A stretch of 22,873 nucleotides of DNA from Apostichopus parvimensis. Its lineage: Eukaryota > Echinodermata > Holothuroidea > Aspidochirotida > Stichopodidae. The notes under the pieces are model-generated. The model did no database searches. It was not told the DNA's origin and saw only the letters and a list, made by a program, of their open reading frames with translations. The stretch lies in assembly GCA_000934455.1 (NCBI GenBank), contig KN888014.1, forward strand, positions 68,645-91,517, given 5' to 3'. Shown piece by piece: positions 11,234 to 18,832 of the stretch. The translations under genes were made by a program, and so were the position numbers. How positions within the stretch are numbered: position 1 is the first letter of the stretch; every line of letters starts with the position of its first letter.

Positions 11234-14200
11234 CACAGACAGACACACAGACACAACAGGAAGTGATAAGATTGCATTACGAAGGCTCTGGAACCTATTT
11301 TTGAACTGTTCATCTTTCAAGTACAATCTTCCCTGCGTATTCAATGTTTTCATTGTATATTTTACAGAGTACTTTGATGTGGTGACAGCTTCTCTTTCGA
11401 CCAGTAAACAGTCAGCAAAATGCGTCCAAGCTGTAAAGAGTGCCACGTCTCAACTGCAGGCTGCCTTAATGAATGCAACTGAGTGGAAAGATTTGGAAAA
11501 AAGTTTAAGGTCAGTGTCATGCAAATGTGGACAAGGTTTACTATTATTTCTTGTAGTTTTGATGTTTAATGTACGCAGTGGGACAGATTCGTACGTATAA
11601 GCAGCATATTAGGATGAAGAGTACACAGATAACAGCAGGAAATAGTTTATCTGGTATCACATAGCAAATGCTATGAAATGTGGGTACATTACTAAACAAA
11701 TGCAAAGTAGTTTATCCCATATCACATGGTATGCAAAGTGGGTACATTACTATGCAAATGCAGAGTAGTTTATCCGGTATCACATAGCATATGGTATGCA
11801 AAATGGGTACATTACTACACAAATGCAGAGTAGTTTATCCGGTATCACATAGAAAATGGTATGCAAAGTGGGTACAATACTATGCAAATCCAAAAGTAGT
11901 TTATCCCATATCACATGGCAGATGCTGTGAAATGTGGGTACATTACTAAACAAATGCAAAGTAGTTTATCAGGTATCACATAGCTAATGCTATGCAAAGT
12001 GGGTACATTACTACACAAATGCAAAGTAGTTTATCACATATCACATAGTATGCAAAGTGGGTACATTACTATGCAAATGCAGAGTAGTTTATCCGGTATC
12101 ACAGAGCAAAATGCTATGTCAAGTGGGCACTTACTACACAAATGAAAAGATAACTAACAGCTTTTGTAAACTGAAGCTATTTTCTGTATTTATGAGAAGT
12201 AAAATTCATATGTCTGCAAAAATATTACACAAAATGTTAAGTATTAATTATTCCCAGTGTTGTCAAGTGGAAAATTCCTGTAATATTTCAAATTTAGTTA
12301 ATACAAACAATAAGGCCAGGGGCATAGCCAGATTTATGTTTCATTTCACATTGTTTCATTTCACTTTTCATTTCACAGATAAGTTAATCCCTAGATTATC
12401 TCTCTTTGTATTTCTGTAGTCTTTGTTCACCACTAAATCTGAGCAATGTCTTAGATGTGGCCAACTTTCTGGAATCTCTCTCTGGAAATTTTGCAGGTGT
12501 GGTTCAGTATAACAAAGACAACCGTGCCTTTGAGGTTAGTTAATCTTTTGGTTTATGGAAAAACTCAGTAAGTTTGCAATCCATATTATCTTTAATGTAT
12601 GGATTATTAACTGTGTTGTCATAACAACACTCATCACAAACATACTAATGAAGCTACTTAGGTTAGAATCCATTGGCATAATGGTGGTATAGGTTTCACA
12701 ACACACAATTTTTGCCAAATGTTGGCAACGTTCAACTGTAATTTCTTACTGTAAGTTCCTATTTCCTTTATGAATACAACAATAGCTTTTGTTTTGACAG
12801 GTTGTGAAATTTCCCAAATTCAGGCTTTCAGAGTTGTTCGACCTTTGACTGCTGGCCTTTTGACATCCTTAGTTCTGGTGGCACAACAGCCCATGTCCAG
12901 TCATACTTAAAATCAGTGTTGATGTTAGTAGGGGGTAGTTTGCTTCACTTTTGAGCCAAATTAGGCTAATGTTGACATTAGACCTAATTTTATAGCAGAA
13001 ATCGCCTTTCCACCATTCCTCTCCACCCCATTCCTAACCATACGTCCACTCTTAGTTCTACTCTAGTAAATTGAATTGAGAAAATAACCTTTTGGAATTG
13101 TTCTATGTAAGCCATGTCTAACTAAACGTAGTCATATGCTGAAAACGTTTCACTTTTGCCCTTTTAGGGTGCCGTAGGAACAAATATAACACTTGACACA
13201 CTCTGTGATATAATGACTGACCAAAGTGTAGGGAAAGAAGTATCCAGATATGCTAAAGTTAATAGCCTCATCCTTAAGACGTACCAGGAGAAGTGCCTTG
13301 ACTGCAAATACCAAGACATGATCTCTGAGCTGAAAGAAACATCTTGGACCAGTTCTGCTGGTATTGGAGGTAAATATCTCACAGACGGATACAAATTTAG
13401 TAGTTTAGAGAGCTCAAGTGTCAGATAGGTACGTACCTGATGTTGGAAGGTCTTAGTTTTGAAATGATGAGGAGTAGCATGGCTGATGTAGTAATTAATT
13501 TATGTTATAATATATCCAGAAAATTACCCATTACCAATTACCCAGGAAATGCTTTAGGGACTTATTTTTTCTAGTTGAACAGTTATTTAAAAAAGTTGAA
13601 AGTTTACAAACCATCTTTCAAGACCTATAAAGGCTTGTCACATTTACTTTGTAAAAGTTTTCAGTACGATACGATTTAAGGAGCAATTTGTAAAATGATG
13701 TTTTCTGCTGCTACAGGCGATTATTAGCCATTAGCATCGTAATAGATAAACCCTTGACTTTCTTTGTGTTGCTACTGCTCTAATTAAGAAGAAAACAATT
13801 AATATAATGATTTTGCATTTACTTTTTCATCACAGGGAGACAATGGACATACCAGACCTGTACAGAATTTGGCTTCTTCCAGACGAGCGACTCTACAGTT
13901 CAACCTTTCGGTGAAGGATTCCCCCTGACGTAAGTTTCGATATTAAAAAGGTGGACTTTCTATCATTTAATCTTAAAAGACTTGGATTAATGCATGAATC
14001 CAAAATATTATTATAAAAGAGTAGTCTTCTTTACATAGCATCTTGTTATTTGATATTAACATTAACCACCTTTGTGGAAAGAGGTATAAAGAATTTGTTT
14101 TTTGTTCTTTCTTTTTTCAATTCTACCTGAGATGTTCAAGCATAGGTAGAACTAATCTACTGTGGTTTAATACACACTTTGATAGTGGTATTAGTCTTCT

Positions 14201-15255
14201 TACCATTGCAAACAGTTGGAAAATCTCATTCTTATTCAGTTCATTCTAAAAATCCAACCAAATAAAACCCATGCTAGCCAAGATTTTCTTTGCTCTTATA
14301 CTTTGTTAATAATTTCCAAGCCCATTTTCTGAGATTCATGAACTCCCTTGAATCCCTTATATTATAAAATATTATATAATAATAATAATATAATAGGAAT
14401 GATGATATTAAGGAACATAATTACAAGACTCTGTCTCCCATTTTGCAGATTTTCTATTCAGCAATGTCTGGATATATACAGTTCGAAATTCAGCCAAGAA
14501 AATCTTGAGAAGGGCATATCTCACTCAAATACTTACTATGGGGGATACGGTATCCAGGCTTCCAAAGTAGTCTATCCTAACGGAAGCATAGACCCTTGGC
14601 ACTTCCTGGGCATCACCAAAAATGCTACCAATGAACAACCAGCAGTATTTATCGATGGTAAGATCTGGTTTGCTCAGTTTCTCATCATGTCAGATTTGCA
14701 TTGATGATTTGTGTGATGGACTCTTGAAGTAGCTTTGCTCGCTGCAATCACTTATGGATTAATTGAATAGTGTTTTATGAAAATCTTGGTGTATGTTAAC
14801 ATTAGATTTAATATGCAGTGGCAAGTCAGGGCAATATGCTAGGGGTGTGAGTCAAATTTACAGAATCAAGAGCATGTCATTTTTTTAATACAGATCGTTT
14901 CTGTCTCAGTATTGGGGCCTTGATCGTTTGTTGCACATTGATATTAATTTTTAGCAAAATTACCTCCGTGTGATAAATGTGACATGTATGTATCTACACT
15001 GGCAAGAATGCTTTAAACTGCCAGAGATAGACAATGGTTTGTGGACCTGTATAAAAGGAATGCCTTATCAAACTTTCAACTTGTTTTAAAAAAAATATTA
15101 TCTATGCTTGTGAAATTTGATTGATGACCTTTGCCCCCTCCTTGACAGGCACTGCTCACTGTGCTGATATGTACCCTGCATCTTCAACCGATCCCGCTGC
15201 TCTCGTGAAGGCCAGAGAAGATATCCAGAGTTATCTGATGGCTTGGCTCAGCTGA
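5666..15255 (+). CDS. PRSS16: PRSS16-like serine carboxypeptidase (peptidase S28), ten coding exons
   Basis: Joining exons 5666-5863, 7942-8123, 9092-9228, 10122-10217, 11368-11509, 12420-12534, 13168-13369, 13836-13929, 14449-14657 and 15149-15255 gives an uninterrupted 493-residue protein. Vertebrate PRSS16 is about 510. Residues 1-19 are a hydrophobic signal peptide. The nucleophile motif GGSYSG puts catalytic Ser at 170, the NGSIDPWH motif puts Asp at 437, and GTAHCADM puts His at 462. The stretches [24 protein letters not shown] and [10 protein letters not shown] are typical of the PRSS16/K12H4.7 branch rather than DPP7 or PRCP. Seven mature N-glycosylation sequons (71, 152, 240, 258, 296, 433, 447) suit a secretory or endolysosomal enzyme. 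S28 peptidases cleave after proline near chain ends; the exact substrate here is unknown. ATG 5666 is the first in-frame ATG, has A at -3, and begins the signal peptide. Intron phases are 0,2,1,1,2,0,1,2,1. Confidence 0.93.
6242..6771 (-). mobile_element. L2/CR1-type LINE, 5'-truncated 3' end with intact C-terminal frame
   Basis: On the minus strand, 147 open codons (6771 to 6328) encode the C-terminal part of a non-LTR retrotransposon ORF2. Family signatures in order are [79 protein letters not shown] and [14 protein letters not shown]. These are characteristic of the Jockey/CR1/L2 lineage. Downstream comes a short 3' UTR containing GCGCTTTATAAG, then a TTATTATTATTATTTATTA tail (about 6257-6273 on the plus strand). 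This is the usual L2-type microsatellite end. The reverse transcriptase palm and the endonuclease are missing, so it is a dead copy, but no stop interrupts the remaining frame. Confidence 0.88.
7140..7385 (+). repeat. Purine-rich low-complexity tract
   Basis: A stretch dominated by A and G (GAAAG, AGAAAAA, GACAAAC words) and unusually poor in T compared with flanking sequence. It lies inside intron 1. No stable reading frame or known repeat was recognised. Confidence 0.5.
7942..8123 (+). CDS. PRSS16: S28 peptidase exon 2
   Basis: The acceptor ATATTGTAG precedes 60 codons plus 2 nt (phase 2 donor AA|GTAAGG). It encodes [20 protein letters not shown] and [11 protein letters not shown] ... [14 protein letters not shown], the first beta strands and the oxyanion-region GGEG motif of the S28 alpha/beta hydrolase fold. 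Sequon N71DT is here. Confidence 0.95.
8288..8382 (+). mobile_element. Probable retroposon 3' end fragment
   Basis: A T-rich stretch, then CCTGTGTATTAAGCC, then GTGGACAATAAATTCC, ending in ATTCAGTTCAATTCAATT repeats. A polyadenylation-like AATAAA followed by short iterated ATTCA words is the usual look of a LINE or SINE tail in marine invertebrates. The family was not identified. Confidence 0.35.
8429..8450 (-). repeat. (TAGA)n microsatellite, likely LINE/SINE tail on the minus strand
   Basis: Four to five GATA/TAGA units are followed by TATTTATTCAGCCA. Read on the minus strand this is TGGCTGAATAAATA followed by TATC repeats, a common retroposon 3' terminus. The body of the element would lie towards 8800 but is not recognisable. 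Confidence 0.5.
9092..9228 (+). CDS. PRSS16: S28 peptidase exon 3: nucleophile serine
   Basis: The acceptor CTTTTTAG and the donor TCAG|GTTGGT enclose 137 nt. It encodes [20 protein letters not shown] and ends [10 protein letters not shown]. Catalytic Ser170 is three codons before the intron, so the nucleophile elbow GGSYSG is split by intron 3. Sequon N152MT. Confidence 0.95.
9239..9675 (-). other. Possible decayed coding remnant, frame-shifted
   Basis: On the minus strand, protein-like stretches alternate between frames and are interrupted by stops. Examples are [16 protein letters not shown], and in another frame [20 protein letters not shown] and [18 protein letters not shown]. That pattern would fit an old transposon ORF broken by indels, but no family motif is recognisable and chance open frames cannot be excluded. 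Confidence 0.2.
9696..9990 (+). mobile_element. tRNA-derived SINE with interrupted head
   Basis: An A-box-like segment (CTGCTTAGTGGTAA, about 9714-9727) and an anticodon-arm/B-box-like segment (CCTTCCAATCATAAGG, then GGTCCCCGGTTTGAGTC, about 9797-9829) match the two halves of a tRNA. About 58 extra nucleotides separate them. Downstream are short hairpins (GACTGACTTCGGTCAG, and GGCTTTGATAAGCC near 9932-9945). That arrangement is typical of a tRNA head plus body. Boundaries are approximate and no target duplication was found. Confidence 0.45.
10122..10217 (+). CDS. PRSS16: S28 peptidase exon 4
   Basis: The acceptor AATCACAG and the donor AAAG|GTTTGT enclose 96 nt. It encodes (G)[19 protein letters not shown] and [12 protein letters not shown]. 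Together with exon 3 this completes the family signature GGSYxGxLxAWxRxKYPHL and the SAPV motif. Confidence 0.95.
11054..11083. repeat. C-rich tract, potential minus-strand G-quadruplex
   Basis: CCC, CCCCC, CCCC, CCCCCC and CCCC runs are separated by one or two bases. The minus strand therefore has at least four G-runs of three or more with short loops. Confidence 0.6.
11193..11253. repeat. Compound (ATAG)n-(ACAG)n-(ACACAG)n microsatellite
   Basis: About seven ATAG units pass into GACA units and then ACACAGACAG units. Step-wise conversion of the unit along the array is visible. It lies in intron 4, about 115 bp before exon 5. Confidence 0.9.
11368..11509 (+). CDS. PRSS16: S28 peptidase exon 5
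   Basis: The acceptor TATATTTTACAG and the donor TTAAG|GTCAGT enclose 142 nt. It encodes (E)[20 protein letters not shown] and a helical stretch ending in EWKDLEKSL. This is the start of the cap (SKS) domain inserted in the hydrolase fold. Sequon N240AT. Confidence 0.93.
11641..12145 (+). repeat. Minisatellite, eight units of 65 or 58 bp
   Basis: The word TAGTTTATC recurs at 11643, 11708, 11766, 11831, 11897, 11962, 12027 and 12085, spaced 65, 58, 65, 66, 65, 65 and 58. Each unit carries GGTATCACATAGC..ATG.TATG, then CAAAGTGGGTACATTACTA, then CAAATGCA. Units 2 and 7 lack the same seven or so bases after CACAT. Units differ by scattered substitutions, so the array is not very recent. Confidence 0.93.
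12317..12331 (+). repeat. Isolated hAT-MITE-like terminus
   Basis: CAGGGGCATAGCCAG resembles the terminal inverted repeat CAGGCGCGTAGCCA of the MITE at 17219-17536. No opposite end or duplication was found nearby, so it is at most a remnant. Confidence 0.3.
12420..12534 (+). CDS. PRSS16: S28 peptidase exon 6
   Basis: The acceptor TATTTCTGTAG and the donor GAG|GTTAGT enclose 115 nt. It encodes [20 protein letters not shown] and [18 protein letters not shown] in the cap domain. The GxFxxVVQYNxD stretch is conserved in PRSS16-type enzymes. Sequon N258LS. Confidence 0.95.
12535..13167 (+). other. Intron 6 of the S28 peptidase gene
   Basis: A 633-nt phase 0 intron of AT-rich sequence with no recognisable repeat or RNA. 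Confidence 0.85.
13168..13369 (+). CDS. PRSS16: S28 peptidase exon 7
   Basis: The acceptor TTGCCCTTTTAG and the donor GGAG|GTAAAT enclose 202 nt. It encodes [18 protein letters not shown], a helical segment, then [15 protein letters not shown] and SWTSSAGIG. It is the end of the cap domain and carries three cysteines that could form disulfides. Sequon N296IT. Confidence 0.93.
13370..13835 (+). other. Intron 7 of the S28 peptidase gene
   Basis: A 466-nt phase 1 intron, AT-rich, with no feature seen. Confidence 0.85.
13836..13929 (+). CDS. PRSS16: S28 peptidase exon 8
   Basis: The acceptor TTTTTCATCACAG and the donor GAC|GTAAGT enclose 94 nt. It encodes [20 protein letters not shown] then [11 protein letters not shown]. 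The [13 protein letters not shown] motif is one of the strongest PRSS16-family signatures. Confidence 0.96.
13930..14448 (+). other. Intron 8 of the S28 peptidase gene
   Basis: A 519-nt phase 2 intron, AT-rich, with an (ATA)n microsatellite at about 14365-14396. Nothing coding was seen. Confidence 0.85.
14449..14657 (+). CDS. PRSS16: S28 peptidase exon 9: catalytic Asp
   Basis: The acceptor CCCATTTTGCAG and the donor GATG|GTAAGA enclose 209 nt. It encodes [19 protein letters not shown] ... [20 protein letters not shown], then [14 protein letters not shown] and NGSIDPWH are family motifs, and Asp437 is the charge-relay residue. Sequons N433GS and N447AT. Confidence 0.96.
14658..15148 (+). other. 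Intron 9 of the S28 peptidase gene
   Basis: A 491-nt phase 1 intron, AT-rich, with no feature seen. Confidence 0.85.
15149..15255 (+). CDS. PRSS16: S28 peptidase exon 10: catalytic His and stop
   Basis: The acceptor CCTCCTTGACAG opens the last coding exon: (G)[19 protein letters not shown], then [15 protein letters not shown] and TGA at 15253-15255. His462 of TAHCADM completes the triad. The protein stops soon after the last helix, lacking the short tail seen in vertebrate PRSS16. Confidence 0.96.
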
Positions 15256-15882
15256 ATTACTCATCAATCCGCAGACAAAGTCATGAAATGAAACTAATCT
15301 GGAGGGTCTGAAATTGTAACGAAATATTGACATCAATGGGCTTTCTTAAAAAATATGACATTACTTTCTTGTCAAATGGTGGACTTTATTTCTTTCATTT
15401 TCCTTGTCCAGCTTTACCTCAAGGATGTTGATGGTATGATAAGAAAATTGTTTTGACTTTGCAACAAGGGAAGGGAATATTTGAGAATTTTTGCTCAAAG
15501 ATGGGTTTTTGGTACTAAAATTAAGCTGTCTATGCATTAAATTAATTATTAATACCTGACTGTTGTTTGGAGTACTATGTATTAAATGGAGTAAGTGCCT
15601 AATTGCAGGGATGTCAGCTAAGACATTTTATATATTTGAATGTTTTGAAATGCATAAGCACAAAAGTATTAAATGCATTTTCTAACTTTTTTACTGAAAT
15701 ACTACAAATTTTCATTTCTTCAAATACAACTTGTTTTTGTGATAGATTTTTCTTAAGTGATGCTGTAGAATATTTTTCCTTCCATATTGTGTTTGAAACT
15801 CACTTTATGGAACATCTCAAAGCTGTGTGAAACTTTTATACAAAGTTTAAAGTAACAGACGGTGGAGAATAGCCCTCAATGA
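15256..15882 (+). other. 3' UTR and downstream flank of the S28 peptidase gene
   Basis: AT-rich, without exons. No canonical AATAAA occurs in the first 500 nt. ATTAAA variants at 15536-15541 and 15581-15586 are the best candidate polyadenylation signals, giving a 3' UTR of roughly 300-350 nt. Confidence 0.45.
15536..15586 (+). terminator. Candidate polyadenylation signals (ATTAAA)
   Basis: ATTAAA at 15536-15541 and again at 15581-15586, the second followed by GT-rich sequence. These are common variant signals; the choice between them cannot be made from sequence alone. Confidence 0.3.
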
Positions 15883-16320
15883 GTCATATGCATGGGGGTA
15901 GGAAGCTTCCAAAAAGTGGGGGGGGGGCACAACATCAGAGGGGCACTTTCTCATTCCACAACCACCACACGTTATGCTATAAACCGATACACACCGGCCA
16001 TATCACTTAAATATATATGATGTGTGTTAGTATGCTATCTATACTATTATGGTGCGCTGCAACATTGATTTTTTATTTATTGAAATTGTTTATTGTTAAC
16101 CGTGCTACAAAAAGATATGGGATGCCATTTTAAAAATAGCATGTACAGACTAAAAATAAATAATTAAAATAAAATATTAAAATTAACAAAGGCTTAAGAT
16201 ATCCAAAAGACAGTTCTTCATCAAAGGGGCACATTTTATTTGCCAGTAGGGCACATTTGCTATTTTGGAAAAAAGTGGGGGGACAAGTGCCCCCCCCAGC
16301 TCCTACCCCTTGGTCATATG
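15883..16320. mobile_element. hAT-type MITE with 8-bp target duplication
   Basis: GTCATATG at 15883-15890 and 16313-16320 flanks a 422-bp element. Its ends are imperfect inverted repeats: CATGGGGGTAGGAAGC at the left, and CAAGGGGTAGGAGC as the reverse complement of the right end. Both then run into G-runs followed by GCAC (CCCC on the right side). The interior is AT-rich and noncoding. The 8-bp duplication and CA...TG ends fit the hAT superfamily. Confidence 0.75.
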
Positions 16321-17098
16321 TATATGAACTGTATCAGAATCAATTTCCTTCACTTGGGGCATGGGGAGATTAGCTTAAATCATTCGCTTTGTCTTTTTGG
16401 CTTTCATTTTATACCCACACAAAATTACAATGTTGTTATTACATCAATTTTCTAAGCATGTTGGAATTGAGGACACACAGAAAATTGCTTTCAGTTTGAA
16501 ATGACACTCCAATATTGTTTCTATTAAGTAACTCATCCTTTTGTTGGTACTACATTAAATTACATAATAATTTCATTTTTGTGTGATATGACAATATATG
16601 TCTTTTTTTACACGACAGATCTTAGCAGTTAAGTGAAACAAGTGATTAAAGATTATGATTAACTATCTGGTGATGAAATGCTGAGATACTTGTTTTCATT
16701 TATTCATCGTTTTAGTTTCTCTCTGAAATTGCCAGAAATCGTAATGTTTCACACTTAAATTTGACTACTTCCTCTTGACAGTGAAACCTTCCTCCTACAG
16801 TTTTGATCTTAAATTATTTCACAGCAGCGAATTCTTCTTGACCCTCCATGGGAAAGCAAAGGTCAACCACTGACCAATCGTTGTTTCTTGGTTAGTCGAA
16901 GCTAGTCTGTGTACGATACTAGCGCTGTACTGTCATCACAGTTTGGATCTACTTGTAAACCCAGTTAAATGATTTTTGTGGTAGATCTCGTTATCTAGCT
17001 GTCTATCAATTTAGAGGTCATGGACAGATACTTTGTGTGATATTGTCATGTCATTTCTACTGTCAAATCATCAAAACTCAACTAATATTTCAACCCCC
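16321..17098. other. Intergenic, nothing recognised
   Basis: AT-rich sequence between two MITEs. No exon, RNA or repeat is recognisable. Confidence 0.5.
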
Positions 17099-17786
17099 TT
17101 AAAGGGTGTGGAGACTCGCGCAAAAAGAAACGTCTAATGCCGGTACTCTGACCTAGTTTCGAATGAGGCGTAACAGAAGTGTTACACACCACCATCGATC
17201 CCAGAAAATACACACAGCCAGGCGCGTAGCCAAGGGGGGGGGGCAAAGGGGGCAGCCACCCCCCCCCTTGAGCATATTTTTAAAAATTTTTTTTAATGTT
17301 TTTATGATATCGCTAGTAATTTCAAAAGAGAAAATGCTAAGATGCAACTTACACGGCCTGGGAAGTGCCATTTCCGGCGATCTGGGAGGCATTTTCAGCC
17401 AAAATTTTCTTGTACACTTCGCGCCAACCATGGTGGCGCTACACTTAGATAGTGTGCAATGCCATATCTACGGCTCTGAAAATTTTTCTACATTTTCGCC
17501 CCCCCCCCCCTTGGCAAATTCCTGGCTACGCGCCTGCACACAGCTTGCTACCGTCGGTAATTAGACACCAGTGTACAGTCAGTACATACAGCTGTGGTCA
17601 ATACCCACAGCACAGTGTAAAACGAAACAGCGATGGACTTCTCAGGTCCAGCTAAAGATAACAAGGTATCACATTTCATGACTGGCTGCATTTTGTAGTG
17701 ACACGAACAAAACGTCACTCGCAAGCAACGGAAAGTTAACTTTCAGATGGCCGCACGCGGTTGGGGCAAGTCTTAAATGCCTTTAA
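17099..17786. mobile_element. TTAA-flanked MITE, copy B, split by a nested hAT-type MITE
   Basis: TTAA at 17099-17102 and 17783-17786 bounds sequence colinear with copy A (5062-5426). Shared words include AAAGAAACGTCT, CACCACCATCGATCCCAG, AGCTTGCTACCGTCGGTAA and CAACGGAAAGTTAACTTT. Removing the insertion at 17219-17536 and one 8-bp duplication leaves about 362 bp, nearly the length of copy A (365 bp). The inverted termini are TTAAAGGGTGTGGAGACTCG at the left and TTAAAGGCATTTAAGACTTG at the right (reverse complement). Confidence 0.78.
17211..17544. mobile_element. hAT-type MITE nested in copy B, perfect 8-bp duplication
   Basis: The element at 17219-17536 (318 bp) starts CAGGCGCGTAGCCA, and the reverse complement of its right end is also CAGGCGCGTAGCCA: a perfect 14-bp inverted repeat. 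CACACAGC duplicates at 17211-17218 and 17537-17544. In copy A the intact site reads ACACACACAGCTTGC, so the empty target is visible in the same window. G-runs sit just inside the termini. It is noncoding; long open frames across it arise from the G/C runs and are not genes. Confidence 0.87.
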
Positions 17787-18832
17787 TTGTCTATTTTTCT
17801 TTGTTTCAGAAAAGTTCAGTCATATATTTCATTAATTCTTCGCTACTCTGGTTTAATATAATTTAGGTTATTGCTCTCTCAGGTAATTATATGATTGAGG
17901 TTGAAATGGGTGGGGAGAGGGGAGGGGAGGGAGTGGGGAGGGTGTTGGGAGGCACAGAGTTCCCCCAATTGATGTAATCATAGTTTTTTATATGATAAGA
18001 AGTAAAATAAAATGAAATAGACAAACCATATAGTCAGTGTACCTACTCTTTCTGACATGTACTGTTGTTCTTCGAAATCACTACAGAGAACAAGAATTAA
18101 CAGAAATCCGTAACTTATGGGAAATCCAGGACCTGCTATCCCCAGTGGATCCTTAGCGAGTGGGTCAAGCTAGGATTCACCCTCCTCTCCCAGTCAAAAA
18201 TTATGTATGTAGGGCACTTGATCAAGCATTCTGCGGTAAAATTTGTCAGGAAATGTAGGTGGCTTTGACTTCTCTTGGAAGAGCCATCCCGACCACACAC
18301 TTTATATAGGCAGACGGAACAGAAAAGGGTTCATCCTGATTGAGGGGGGGGGGGGCATGTGCAAACTTTGAGGGACAAGTGATATTACTACAAATTCATC
18401 TCTTAACTCCTGCCAAATGGCAACTTTCTAATTTGTTTTGTTAATTTATTCATATTTAAATAACAAAAGACACTTTTTCATTGCAAGACTGGACGAAGGG
18501 TATTTGCAAAGAGGCACTTTATAAGCATGAAAAGGGGCACCATTGATGATTTTTGCAAGATTGCCTCTGTAGAGCGCAATCTTATTATCTTTGTGAAAGT
18601 GCGCCACCACTTTCGGGCACTTCTTTTAGCAAAAAGAGGTTGACAGTCCGACCCACCTCCCCCACCACACCTCGCACTGCGACAATAAACATAAAGCTGC
18701 CTCGGAAAAAAAAAGCTTGCGAATTCGACAGCATATTTAGAAAATAATCTTTTAGACAGACTGAATCGTTAGTAATTCCGTGTAGTAACCAATTCGGTTT
18801 AGAACCTCATCGCCGTATATAATTATATTTCG
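17787..18832. other. Intergenic with G-rich tracts
   Basis: Contains a G-quadruplex-like tract at 17908-17952, a run of G at 18343-18354 and degenerate words (GAGGCACTTT, AAAAGGGGCAC near 18511-18540) shared with the hAT-type MITE at 15891-16312. No gene was seen. The open frame at 18553-18747 is low in complexity and lacks motifs. Confidence 0.45.
17908..17952 (+). repeat. G-quadruplex-forming tract
   Basis: GGG, GGGG, GGGG, GGGG, GGG, GGGG, GGG and GGG runs are separated by loops of one to four bases. This satisfies the usual G3+N1-7 quadruplex pattern several times over on the plus strand. Confidence 0.7.

Larger units (their letters stand above)
10218..11367 (+). other. Intron 4 of the S28 peptidase gene
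   Basis: A 1150-nt phase 1 intron. It contains a G-rich patch at 10378-10409, a C-rich tract at 11054-11083 and a compound GATA/GACA microsatellite at 11193-11253. Nothing coding was seen. Confidence 0.85.
11510..12419 (+). other. Intron 5 of the S28 peptidase gene
   Basis: A 910-nt phase 2 intron, more than half of it made of the eight-unit tandem repeat at 11641-12145. A hAT-like terminal fragment lies at 12317-12331, followed by TTTCATTTCAC iterations up to about 12377. Confidence 0.85.

Noticed and set aside
11180..11446. Minus-strand open frame with repeated CLSV/YLSI residues
   Set aside because: The pattern is the translated GATA/GACA microsatellite, and the rest is antisense to peptidase exon 5.
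12057..12419. 120-codon open frame over the minisatellite end and intron 5
   Set aside because: It consists of tandem repeat and low-complexity sequence and runs into the exon 6 acceptor out of frame. It is an artefact of repeats.
17153..17564. Long open frames on both strands across the nested MITE
   Set aside because: They arise from G/C homopolymers and transposon sequence. The insertion boundary with its 8-bp duplication lies inside them, so they are not genes.
18553..18747. 64-codon open frame ending in a basic Lys-rich tail
   Set aside because: It overlaps probable MITE-derived sequence and has no motif or splice context.
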